Of a stretch of DNA of 64,000 nucleotides, positions 56,786-64,000 are shown one piece after another. The notes beneath the pieces are model-generated. The model saw only the letters and a list, made by a program, of their open reading frames with translations. It searched no databases and was not told the origin of the DNA. Source of the DNA: SZUA-365 sp034002405 (GTDB lineage Bacteria > Bacteroidota > Ignavibacteria > SZUA-365). Position 1 is the stretch's first letter. Each line of letters begins with the position of its first letter. The position numbers and the translations under genes are program-made. Location: positions 1 to 64,000 of the forward strand of contig JAVFAS010000002.1 in the NCBI GenBank assembly GCA_034002405.1. The letters run 5' to 3'.

Positions 56786-58987
56786 TCATCTGGCTTCCTC
56801 CGAGGAAGAGACCGTCGCGTTTCGCGCACGACCCTGCATCCGGGATGCGCGGATTCGTCGCAGCAACAGGCCCAGACCGAGACTTGCCGCGGCGACCAGT
56901 GCCCAGAGCAGCATCCGCTGCCCGATGGGAGCGGCGATGTCGACGTCGAACACCGACTGCCGCACGGTCCATATCCCTTCGCCGATGGTCGCCTGGACAA
57001 CAAGACGATACCGGCCGGACTTGAGACCGGAATACATGATATGACCGTCCGATGATTCGTGCCATGCGGTTTCGAGTCCTTCGAGGCGGTAGAGAAAACG
57101 GCATTGCCCGGGATTGCGGAAACTCGGCAGGAGGAGACGGACACGCAGCACGTGATCGCCACTCCCGAGTTCGACGGTCTCGGTCGGGGGAACATCCCTC
57201 CCGTCGATGGAGATGCCGGCGAGAATGACCGCGAGAAGAGAGACCGCGTCGTCGCTGTTTCGTCCACACCCCGGCGGATTCCATCGACCCACCGCGGCGG
57301 GTGGCATGGGGGTGTGGATGGAGAGACCGTCCGCGCCACTGAACCACAGGCGACCGAAGCGGTCACGCAACGCGGCGCCAGCATGCAGGGCACCGGTCCG
57401 GAGACCCATCGCATCGGTGAGCGTGGACATCGCCGTGAAGCGGAGGGCCGACTGCTGCGCCGGCGGCGCATCCGCGCCGTAGGTTTTCGCGCTATCGACG
57501 GCGAACAGGAATTGCATCTGGTGGCGTGGCAACACGCTCACCCCGCCGTTGCATCCGAAATACATGGTTTCGTGATTGTCCTGTGCGATCCACGACACAT
57601 TGACACCGGCGAGTCCCTCCGCGGTCCCGAGTTGCCGCGGTTTTCCTTCATGGAGGACAAAGACGCCGCCTCCTTGCGTTCCGATCCACATCCGGCTGTC
57701 TCTGTCGAAAAACAGCGCGGTGACGGTTTGCCCCCGCAATTCCTCGACGGACTGCACACTCCCGCCTCCGGTCGCACGGACGCGTGCCAATCCATGATCC
57801 GTCCCCGCCAGGATTGTTCCATACGCATCCTCGGCAAGACAGAGGATCCGTTCCGAGGGCAGGCCATCGTTGACGCGAAAGACCGTGCTGCGTTCGTTAT
57901 TCCAACGCACGAGTCCGCCGTGCGTGGCGAACCAATAGCTGCGATCCATGGCGAGAAGCACCTGCGTCACATATGGATCGGGCAACGTGAGTTCCGGTGG
58001 CATGGGTTGCACACGGTTTCCATTCCAGATCACCACGCCCGCATCCGTGGCGATCAGGATGTCGCCCGTGGACAGTTCGCGCAGTGCCGTGATGGAGTTC
58101 GACGGCAGCCCGTCGCGCGTGGTGAGAAACGCACGCCGGCCACCGAGGAAACGAAAGAGACCCTGTCCGCGCGTCCCGAAATACAGTTCCCGATCGAGCG
58201 TCTCCAGCATGCACGTCACGGTGGCGCCGTCACCGATGGTGAGAGACTGGAAGCGTCGCGGAGTGAAATGGAACAGGCCGTCTTCTCCGCCGCACCAGAC
58301 ACCACCCTCGCGATCCAGGCAGACCGTACGAAGGTTGTGCGCCGGCAGGCCGTTCTCGATCCCATACGCGTCCTGCCCGGTATCACCCAGCCGGACAAGC
58401 CCGCTGTCCGTTGCAAGCCAATAGTCCCCCGCGCAGTCGCGCGCCATCTTCCTGATCGTGCGTCCCGGCAGTCGTGTTCGCAGAAACGCATGCGGCGCGT
58501 CTTCCCGGCGTGCGCGTGCGAGGCTGCTGTCGCGCAGCGAGAAGATCCAGGAGCCCTCGGCTGTTTCGATATACAGCGTCCGGTCACGCCGCGCCCGAAG
58601 CCCCCGCACCGTCGCCCGGATGGTTCGCAATCGGCGATCGATGACCGAATCGACCCGGTCGGCCGCATGTCCGTCGAGCAGTACGGCACGGACCCCGCGC
58701 GTTCCTCCCGCGAAAAGCCACCGGCCGCCGTCGGTCGCGAGCGCGAGCACGCTGTCGCGCGGACCCGCGTCATCGAGCACCAGACGATGGAAACCGCGTC
58801 CGTCGAATCGCACGATCCCCGCCGTGCCGAGGGCCACCCAGACAAAGCCGCGATGATCGGCCGTGATGTCGGTGACGTGGCGGGCCGGCAATCCCCGCGC
58901 GACATTGTAATGGATGAACGGATGCGTTTGTCCGGAAACGGTCATCACGCTCAGCAGCATCAGGATGCAGATCATTCGGAAGTGCAT
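56786..58987 (-). CDS. Reg_prop/Y_Y_Y sensor protein without output domain
   Basis: 733 aa. The signal peptide ends near VSGQ. From about 22 to 560 there are many two-component-regulator-propeller repeats (GLPARHVTDITADHRGFVWVA, GLPSNSITALRE, GLPSERILCLAEDAYGTILAG). A Y_Y_Y domain follows (about 600-690; FLYRLEGLETAWHES, SGRYRLVVQA). One TM helix (about 695-713) leads to a tail of only about 20 residues. The full-length relatives carry a histidine kinase or GGDEF/AraC domain here, so this is a sensor half only. No response regulator is next to it. Confidence 0.85.
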   Translation of the reverse strand: MHFRMICILMLLSVMTVSGQTHPFIHYNVARGLPARHVTDITADHRGFVWVALGTAGIVRFDGRGFHRLVLDDAGPRDSVLALATDGGRWLFAGGTRGVRAVLLDGHAADRVDSVIDRRLRTIRATVRGLRARRDRTLYIETAEGSWIFSLRDSSLARARREDAPHAFLRTRLPGRTIRKMARDCAGDYWLATDSGLVRLGDTGQDAYGIENGLPAHNLRTVCLDREGGVWCGGEDGLFHFTPRRFQSLTIGDGATVTCMLETLDRELYFGTRGQGLFRFLGGRRAFLTTRDGLPSNSITALRELSTGDILIATDAGVVIWNGNRVQPMPPELTLPDPYVTQVLLAMDRSYWFATHGGLVRWNNERSTVFRVNDGLPSERILCLAEDAYGTILAGTDHGLARVRATGGGSVQSVEELRGQTVTALFFDRDSRMWIGTQGGGVFVLHEGKPRQLGTAEGLAGVNVSWIAQDNHETMYFGCNGGVSVLPRHQMQFLFAVDSAKTYGADAPPAQQSALRFTAMSTLTDAMGLRTGALHAGAALRDRFGRLWFSGADGLSIHTPMPPAAVGRWNPPGCGRNSDDAVSLLAVILAGISIDGRDVPPTETVELGSGDHVLRVRLLLPSFRNPGQCRFLYRLEGLETAWHESSDGHIMYSGLKSGRYRLVVQATIGEGIWTVRQSVFDVDIAAPIGQRMLLWALVAAASLGLGLLLRRIRASRMQGRARNATVSSSEEAR

Positions 58988-59113
58988 GCCTGCAATCTAC
59001 CCATTGCCGCTCGTGATTGAAACCGTGGGCGTCGGGCATCGACATGGCGTCCGGCCCACCTCCTCCCACGGGGATCATGGTCATGGTGCGCGATGATTTT
59101 CTCCCCTCCCGCG

Positions 59114-59145
59114 CTTGAGTCGCGGGCCGGACCTTCCTACCTTGC
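59114..59145 (+). promoter_or_regulatory. Candidate SUI1 gene promoter
   Basis: CTTG (59114-59117), a 20-nt spacer, then TACCTTGC (59138-59145). The start codon is 32 nt downstream. Confidence 0.5.
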
Positions 59146-59176
59146 AGGCAGTGCCCACGATCATCCGCGGTTCACC

Positions 59177-59563
59177 ATGGCAAAAAATATGATCAAGGAT
59201 TTATCGGATCTCCATTCCCTGTTCCCCACGCCGGCGGGGACGGAGTCCGGTGAGCAGGAACGCGCTGTCTCCACGTCGAACACCGGCGCCGCCGCGAAAA
59301 CAAGCGCCGCCGCGAAAGCGATGGCGATGAGCAAGTTGCATGTACAGCTGGAGAAGAAGGGACGCAAGGGAAAAGGCGTCACCGTGGTCAAGGGATTTTT
59401 CCACACACGCAAGGATCTCGAGGATTTCGCGCGCACGCTCAAAACACGATGCGGATCGGGGGGCACGGTGAAGGATGACACCATCGAAATCCAGGGCGAT
59501 CACCGGACGGTGGTCATCGACTTTTTCCGTGCGCTCGGATTCAAGGTCACGGGCGGAGGGTGA
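59177..59563 (+). CDS. SUI1/YciH-family translation initiation factor homologue
   Basis: 128 aa from ATG 59177. The C-terminal 75 residues are a SUI1 (eIF1-like) domain: LEKKGRKGKGVTVVKGFF, LKTRCGSGGTVKDDTIEIQGDHRTVVIDFF. It probably influences start-site or initiator-tRNA selection on the 30S subunit. The N-terminal 50 residues are Ala/Thr/Ser-rich and poorly conserved. It converges on clpB with a 17-bp overlap of the 3' ends. Confidence 0.9.
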   Translation: MAKNMIKDLSDLHSLFPTPAGTESGEQERAVSTSNTGAAAKTSAAAKAMAMSKLHVQLEKKGRKGKGVTVVKGFFHTRKDLEDFARTLKTRCGSGGTVKDDTIEIQGDHRTVVIDFFRALGFKVTGGG

Positions 59564-62165
59564 ACGTCAGCCCGTCGCCGCCGGCATCCACGACAATGTG
59601 CATGCCCTTCGTGAACTGACCGCGGACGATCCGCGCGGAAAGTTCATTGATGATGGTCCGCAGCATCAGGCGCTTGAGTGGACGTGCACCGAACACCGGA
59701 TCGTAGCCCTGCTCGGCCAACCAGTCCTTGGCCGCCGGGGTGATTTCGGCATCCATGCCATTGCGGTGCAGATTCGCCCGCACCAGTCGCTCGAATTGCA
59801 CTTCCACGATACGGTGCAGGCTTCCCTTCGACAGCGGGTGAAAGACCAGGACTTCGTCGACGCGATTGAGGAATTCCGGCCGCAACGTTGATCGCAGAAG
59901 TTGCGTGACATCGCGTCGCGTTTCCTCGTAGACCTGATCCATGGTTTCCTCGGTCTGGCTGCGGAAGCGTTCCATGATCATCTCCGCGCCGAGATTCGAG
60001 GTCATGATGATGATCGCGTTCTTGAAGTTCACCATATGACCCCTGCTGTCGGTCAGCCGTCCATCGTCGAGCACCTGAAGCAGAATATTGAAGACTTCCG
60101 GATGTGCTTTCTCGATTTCATCGAGCAGCACGACACTGTACGGCCGGCGCCGGACGGCCTCGGTGAGCTGTCCGCCCTCTTCATATCCGACATATCCCGG
60201 AGGCGCGCCGACCAGGCGGCTGACGTTGAACTGTTCCATATATTCCGACATGTCGATGCGAATGACCGCGTTCTCGTTGTCGAAGAGAAATTCGGCGAGC
60301 GCACGGGCGAGTTCGGTCTTTCCGACACCGGTCGGACCGAGGAAAATGAAGGACCCGATCGGCCGCCGCTCGTCGCTCATTCCCGCACGGGAACGCAGCA
60401 CGGCCTCGGAGACCGCCGCGACGGCTTCATCCTGTCCCACGACACGGTTGCGAAGCCGTTCGGGCATGCGCAGGATTTTTTCCCGTTCGCTTTCGAGCAT
60501 CCGGCTCACCGGGATGCCGGTCCATCGCGCCACCACATCGGCGACGTCCTCCTCGGTCACCTCCTGCTTGAGGAGCGGGCCGTCCTGTTGCACGGCGGCG
60601 AGTCGTTCGGTGAATTCGGCCTGTCGTTTTTCCAGTTCGATCAGCTTGCCGTATTTGAGTTCCGCCGCGCGGTTGTAGTCGCCGTCCCGCTCGGCCTTTT
60701 CCGCCTCGAAGCGCATGACTTCCAGTGCTTCCTTCATGCCGCGGATTTCCTGGATGATCTCCTTTTCCGCGGCCCAATGAACATGCAGGGAACGGTAGCG
60801 CTCCTTGAGGTCCGCCAGCTCCGCCGCGATTTTTCCTTCGCGCTCGCGCGAGGCATCATCGGTTTCCTTTCGGAGAGCGACGGCTTCGATTTCGAGTTGT
60901 TTGATCCGGCGGTCGATTTCATCCATCTCCTCGGGCATCGAGTCAATCTGGGTGCGCAGCCGCGCCGCCGCTTCATCGATGAGGTCGATGGCCTTGTCGG
61001 GCAGAAATCGGTCGGCGATATAGCGGTCGGACAACGTCGCCGCCGCCACGATGGCGCCGTCGGTGATGCGCACGCCGTGGTGCAGCTCGTATTTCTCCTT
61101 CAATCCACGGAGAATGGAAATGCTGTCCTCCACCGACGGCTCTTCGATCAGCACCGGTTGGAAGCGGCGTTCGAGTGCCTTGTCCTTTTCGATGTACTTG
61201 CGGTATTCATCGAGCGTCGTCGCGCCGATCATGCGCAACTCCCCGCGTGCCAGCAGTGGTTTGAGCATGTTGCCGGCATCCACGGCGCCCTCGGCCGCGC
61301 CGGCACCCACGACCGTATGCAACTCATCGACGAAGAGGATGATGCGTCCGTCGGACTCGGAGACCTCCTTGAGCACGGCCTTGAGGCGTTCCTCGAACTC
61401 TCCGCGGAATTTCGCGCCGGCGATGAGCGCCCCCATATCCAATTGAAAGACCGTTTTCTCCTTTAATCCCTCGGGCACGTCTCCGGCGGCGATACGCTGG
61501 GCGATACCTTCCACCAGGGCGGTCTTGCCCACGCCGGGTTCTCCGACGAGCACGGGATTGTTTTTCGTGCGCCGCGAGAGCACCTGCACCGATCGGCGGA
61601 TTTCCTCGTCACGTCCGATCACTGGATCGAGCCGGCCGCGGCGTGCGAAATCCGTCAGATCGCGACCGAAGCGCTTGAGCGCCTGATACTTTTCCTCGGC
61701 ATTCTGGTCCGTCACACGCTGGCTCCCCCGAATGCCCTGCAATGCCTGGAGAATATGCGTCCGCGTGACTCCTCGCGCCGCGAGGAGCGTTCCCGCCTCG
61801 CTGCTCCGATCCGCCTCCAGCGCGAGCAGAAGATGTTCCGTGCTGATGAACTCGTCATGAAAGCCCCGCATTTCCTCTTCCGCGGCGCGGACAACGCGTT
61901 CCATCCCGGACGAGAGGTACACGCGTGACGGATCACTGCCGTACACCTTCGGTTTGGCTTCGAGAACCCGCTCCACTTCGGTGCGGAGTGATTCGAGATC
62001 CCCACCGATTTTCCTGATGATGGATGCAGGAACGCCATCGGGATCCGCGAGCATGGCGGCGAGCAGATGCTCCGGCTCGAGCTGCTGATGCGCGCGCTCC
62101 GCCGCCAGAGCCTGCGCCCGCGTGATGGATTCCTGTGCCTTCACCGTGAATTGTTCCAGTCTCAT
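59547..62165 (-). CDS. clpB: ATP-dependent disaggregase ClpB
   Basis: 872 aa, full length. N-domain starts MRLEQFTVKAQESI. Walker A of AAA-1 (GEPGVGKTA, about 207) and AAA-2 (GPTGVGKTE, about 607) flank the long coiled-coil M-domain that contacts DnaK. It rescues aggregated proteins after heat stress. It follows dnaJ/cbpA by 111 bp in the same direction, a common chaperone pairing. Confidence 0.97.
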   Translation of the reverse strand: MRLEQFTVKAQESITRAQALAAERAHQQLEPEHLLAAMLADPDGVPASIIRKIGGDLESLRTEVERVLEAKPKVYGSDPSRVYLSSGMERVVRAAEEEMRGFHDEFISTEHLLLALEADRSSEAGTLLAARGVTRTHILQALQGIRGSQRVTDQNAEEKYQALKRFGRDLTDFARRGRLDPVIGRDEEIRRSVQVLSRRTKNNPVLVGEPGVGKTALVEGIAQRIAAGDVPEGLKEKTVFQLDMGALIAGAKFRGEFEERLKAVLKEVSESDGRIILFVDELHTVVGAGAAEGAVDAGNMLKPLLARGELRMIGATTLDEYRKYIEKDKALERRFQPVLIEEPSVEDSISILRGLKEKYELHHGVRITDGAIVAAATLSDRYIADRFLPDKAIDLIDEAAARLRTQIDSMPEEMDEIDRRIKQLEIEAVALRKETDDASREREGKIAAELADLKERYRSLHVHWAAEKEIIQEIRGMKEALEVMRFEAEKAERDGDYNRAAELKYGKLIELEKRQAEFTERLAAVQQDGPLLKQEVTEEDVADVVARWTGIPVSRMLESEREKILRMPERLRNRVVGQDEAVAAVSEAVLRSRAGMSDERRPIGSFIFLGPTGVGKTELARALAEFLFDNENAVIRIDMSEYMEQFNVSRLVGAPPGYVGYEEGGQLTEAVRRRPYSVVLLDEIEKAHPEVFNILLQVLDDGRLTDSRGHMVNFKNAIIIMTSNLGAEMIMERFRSQTEETMDQVYEETRRDVTQLLRSTLRPEFLNRVDEVLVFHPLSKGSLHRIVEVQFERLVRANLHRNGMDAEITPAAKDWLAEQGYDPVFGARPLKRLMLRTIINELSARIVRGQFTKGMHIVVDAGGDGLTFTLRP

Positions 62166-62276
62166 CGTTTTCTCCGTATTCCTTTCGTATTCTCGTTCAT
62201 CGGATCCTGCCGCCGTCCGTCGACACGGATAGACCTCCTGCCTGCTCGGAACGACGTCCCACTCCCTCGCGCCGGC

Positions 62277-63068
62277 TTAGAATCGCATGTCCAGTTCCCG
62301 GAACAGGGCAGCGAATGTTTCCCGTTGCGCATCCGTCAGTTTCGCCGGCACGGTGAGCGACGTGCGAATGTACAGATCGCCGCGACGCCCGTGAACATCG
62401 AAGCCCATCCCCGGGATGCGCAACATCGCGCCCGGTTGTGTCCCGGCAGGAATGCGGACATTCACCCGCTTCCCCTGCGGGGTACGCACGCGGATGGTCG
62501 AACCCAACAGCGCCTGTGCAAGGTTGATCGGGATGTCCACATACGCATCAGCACCCTTGCGCTTGAAAAACGCATCGGAGGTGGCCTGTGGCTCCGGTGC
62601 GGATCCACCGGTGGCGGGCCCGTCTTTCGCACCCATGGTCGCGCCGCCGAAATCGAAACGGATGCCGCCGCCGCGCTTCGAGCTCCGTGACGACGCCGTT
62701 CGTCCCCCACCGAAGAGCTGCGAAAAAATGTCCTCCAGTCCGCCACCAAAGCCCCAGGTGAACTCCTCCCGCTCACCCGCCGAGTCCCGATACCCGCCAA
62801 AGCGGCTCATGAAATCCTCATACGACATGGACCCCGGCTGCTGACCGGTACCGTAGCGACGAAGTTCATCATACTTCCGCCGCTTTTCGGCATCCTTGAG
62901 CACTTCATACGCTTCGCCGATTTCCTTGAATTTCGCCTCGGCGCTCGCGTCATTCGGATGCCGGTCGGGATGGTACTGCTTCGCCAGCTTCCGGTACGCT
63001 TTTTTTATCTCATCTTGGGTCGCGTTTTCCGAGAGACCCAATATTTCATAGAAATTCTTCTGTTTCAT
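62277..63068 (-). CDS. CbpA-type J-domain co-chaperone
   Basis: 263 aa. J-domain NFYEILGLSENATQDEIKKAYRKLAKQYHPDRHP carries HPD at 33-35. A Gly/Phe-rich linker follows, then a C-terminal substrate-binding domain (VDIPINLAQALLGSTI, VRIPAGTQPGAMLRIPGMGF). The zinc-finger repeats of DnaJ are absent, so this is class B (CbpA-like). It works with DnaK (not in this window). ATG 63068 has GGAAAG just upstream. Confidence 0.93.
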   Translation of the reverse strand: MKQKNFYEILGLSENATQDEIKKAYRKLAKQYHPDRHPNDASAEAKFKEIGEAYEVLKDAEKRRKYDELRRYGTGQQPGSMSYEDFMSRFGGYRDSAGEREEFTWGFGGGLEDIFSQLFGGGRTASSRSSKRGGGIRFDFGGATMGAKDGPATGGSAPEPQATSDAFFKRKGADAYVDIPINLAQALLGSTIRVRTPQGKRVNVRIPAGTQPGAMLRIPGMGFDVHGRRGDLYIRTSLTVPAKLTDAQRETFAALFRELDMRF

Positions 63069-63146
63069 GTCTTTCCAATCTTGCAATCATCGTACCAGAA
63101 AATGATTCAGTTAGAATGCCAGATTGTCGGTTTTTTGCAGACGTTA

Positions 63147-63183
63147 TGTCAGCGCCAGATGACAGAATGGCAGAATGCTGCCA
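63147..63183. promoter_or_regulatory. Twin palindromes between dnaJ and hsp20
   Basis: TGTCA-N8-TGACA (63147-63164) is followed directly by TGGCA-N6-TGCCA (63168-63183), and the octamer GCAGAATG/ACAGAATG is repeated within. A further inverted repeat TCATTAT-N6-ATAATGA lies at 63202-63221. They lie in the divergent region between two heat-shock units and are candidate heat-shock control sites. Confidence 0.5.
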
Positions 63184-63255
63184 ACGCGTCAGGTTACTCT
63201 ATCATTATACAGCCATAATGACAGGATTCCATGCGTAATTTTCAGTGATTCCCGA

Positions 63256-63279
63256 TTGGCACAGCACTTGATACATTTG
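63256..63279 (+). promoter_or_regulatory. Candidate hsp20 promoter
   Basis: TACATTTG (63272-63279) is a perfect Bacteroidota -7 box, but no TTTG stands at -33. The overlapping TTGGCACAGCACTTGA (63256-63271) resembles a sigma-54 -24/-12 site with GG-N10-GA in place of GG-N10-GC. Two tandem copies of CATGCAGATA (63283-63302) follow in the leader. Confidence 0.45.
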
Positions 63280-63353
63280 GCGCATGCAGATACATGCAGA
63301 TAGGCATTCACAACACAAACAACATCAAACACCCCAACAGGAGGTATGAGAAT

Positions 63354-63794
63354 ATGACAGTCGTACGCTGGAATCCCGTCAACGAGATGATGAATCTGCA
63401 GCGCGAGTTCAACCGCTTCTTCAACGGCCTGCCCACCCGCCGCGAACGCGACGAGGACTACGACTCGGCGGTTTGGAGTCCGATGGCCGACATCACCGAG
63501 GATGGAGACAAGTACGAACTGCATTTCGACCTTCCCGGCATGAGTCGCGAGGATATCAAGATGCAGTTCAGCGACAATACGCTCAAAATCAGTGGAGAGC
63601 GGAAAGCCGTCGAGGAAAAGAAAGACGCCACCTGCCATCGCATCGAGCGTTTGAGCGGCCGATTCTACCGCAGCTTCAGCTTCCCCACGCAGGTGGATGC
63701 CGACAAGATCTCGGCGAGCTACAAGGACGGCGTGCTCGTGGTCAGCGTCCCCAAGACCGAGGAAGTCAAACCCCGTCAGATTTCCATCAAGTAA
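63354..63794 (+). CDS. Hsp20-family small heat-shock protein
   Basis: 146 aa. The alpha-crystallin domain runs from about 40 to 140, with FDLPGMSREDIKMQF, LKISGERK and YKDGVLVVSVPKTEE. It holds unfolding proteins for later rescue by DnaK/ClpB. A full AGGAGG ribosome-binding site lies 9 bp before ATG 63354. Divergent from dnaJ-clpB and closed by a terminator. Confidence 0.96.
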   Translation: MTVVRWNPVNEMMNLQREFNRFFNGLPTRRERDEDYDSAVWSPMADITEDGDKYELHFDLPGMSREDIKMQFSDNTLKISGERKAVEEKKDATCHRIERLSGRFYRSFSFPTQVDADKISASYKDGVLVVSVPKTEEVKPRQISIK

Positions 63795-63844
63795 GTCATC
63801 CCGGTGGCGACCGTTTGATCGGCCACCACAACCATCGTATGGAC

Positions 63845-63884
63845 AACATCCCCCGGGCCTTCCGTCCGGGGGATGTTTGTTTTC
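63845..63884 (+). terminator. Intrinsic terminator after hsp20
   Basis: Arms AACATCCCCCGG (63845-63856) and CCGGGGGATGTT (63866-63877), 12 bp, loop 9 nt, then TGTTTTCC. From here to 64000 I see no gene I can support. Confidence 0.88.
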
Positions 63885-64000
63885 CTGCCGCGCTGTCGTG
63901 GCGGACCGGGTGGAATCGCGCTCCTCGTGATGGGCGGATTCATCGCGCGCCGTTCCGACCGCCGGGGATCTTTCCGCTCATGATCATGCCGATCGGTCGA

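Noticed and set aside
63256..63271. Definite sigma-54 promoter for hsp20
   Set aside because: The -12 element has GA instead of GC and a perfect Bacteroidota -7 box overlaps it, so it is kept only as a possibility.

Overview
The window is a GC-rich stretch of bacterial chromosome, densely packed, with about 54 protein genes, one tRNA gene (tRNA-Gln) and no rRNA. I place the organism in the Bacteroidota/Chlorobiota (FCB) group. Several secreted proteins end in type IX secretion (T9SS) C-terminal sorting domains with the YPNPF signature (4122-8558, 17861-20047, 36890-37642). The best promoters have the Bacteroidota layout TTTG/CTTG-N19-21-TAnnTTTG instead of -35/-10 hexamers. There is also a DGGGP-synthase-like UbiA enzyme, a 2-oxoacid:ferredoxin oxidoreductase and LPS (Kdo) genes. 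Class and species cannot be fixed from this sequence; a GC-rich Kapabacteria/Ignavibacteria-like lineage is one possibility.

Layout. 1-12.8 kb is read on the minus strand: mscL-terC-zincin-acyl-ACP thioesterase; a small secreted alpha/beta-hydrolase-like protein; a SpoIIE-type phosphatase followed by a very large secreted subtilisin; then leuS-DUF457-PAP2. 13.4-20.0 kb is read on the plus strand: a BamA/TamA-type barrel, UbiA, RNase HII, YraN, a DUF2231 membrane protein and a secreted beta-propeller, closed by a strong bidirectional terminator at 20.1 kb. 20.1-30.0 kb is read on the minus strand and is mostly core: korAB, rpsF-ssb-rplI (without rpsR), pth-hppA, rplY, prs, tRNA-Gln and a metallophosphoesterase. 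30-34 kb holds an OstA/LptA-like protein, a PspC/LiaF-like envelope-stress pair, ridA and a thioredoxin-like ferredoxin. 34.1-36.6 kb is prfA-kdsA-kdsC. 36.9-41.9 kb has a T9SS cargo protein, two lipoproteins and an 850-aa PDZ-membrane-GAF-SpoIIE phosphatase.

41.9-52.1 kb is metal-related: larB-larE (nickel-pincer cofactor) with a homocysteine methyltransferase and a thrombospondin-type-3 outer-membrane protein, a P2-type cation ATPase, and a csoR-copZ-copA copper operon with a readable operator inside its promoter. 52.1-59 kb has an M28 peptidase, a PstS-like lipoprotein, a 100-N scaffold gap, bifunctional ftcD, and a two-component-type sensor with no output domain. 59-64 kb is a protein-quality-control block: SUI1/YciH, then dnaJ(cbpA)-clpB divergent from hsp20 across a regulatory region full of palindromes.

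I do not see a defence island, prophage, IS element or CRISPR array, and no clearly new multi-gene system. The points most worth a second look are the Bacteroidota-type promoter set, the CsoR operator, the short tandem repeats placed on stop codons, the scaffold gap flanked by exact 127-bp duplicates (very likely an assembler artefact), and the output-less sensor.
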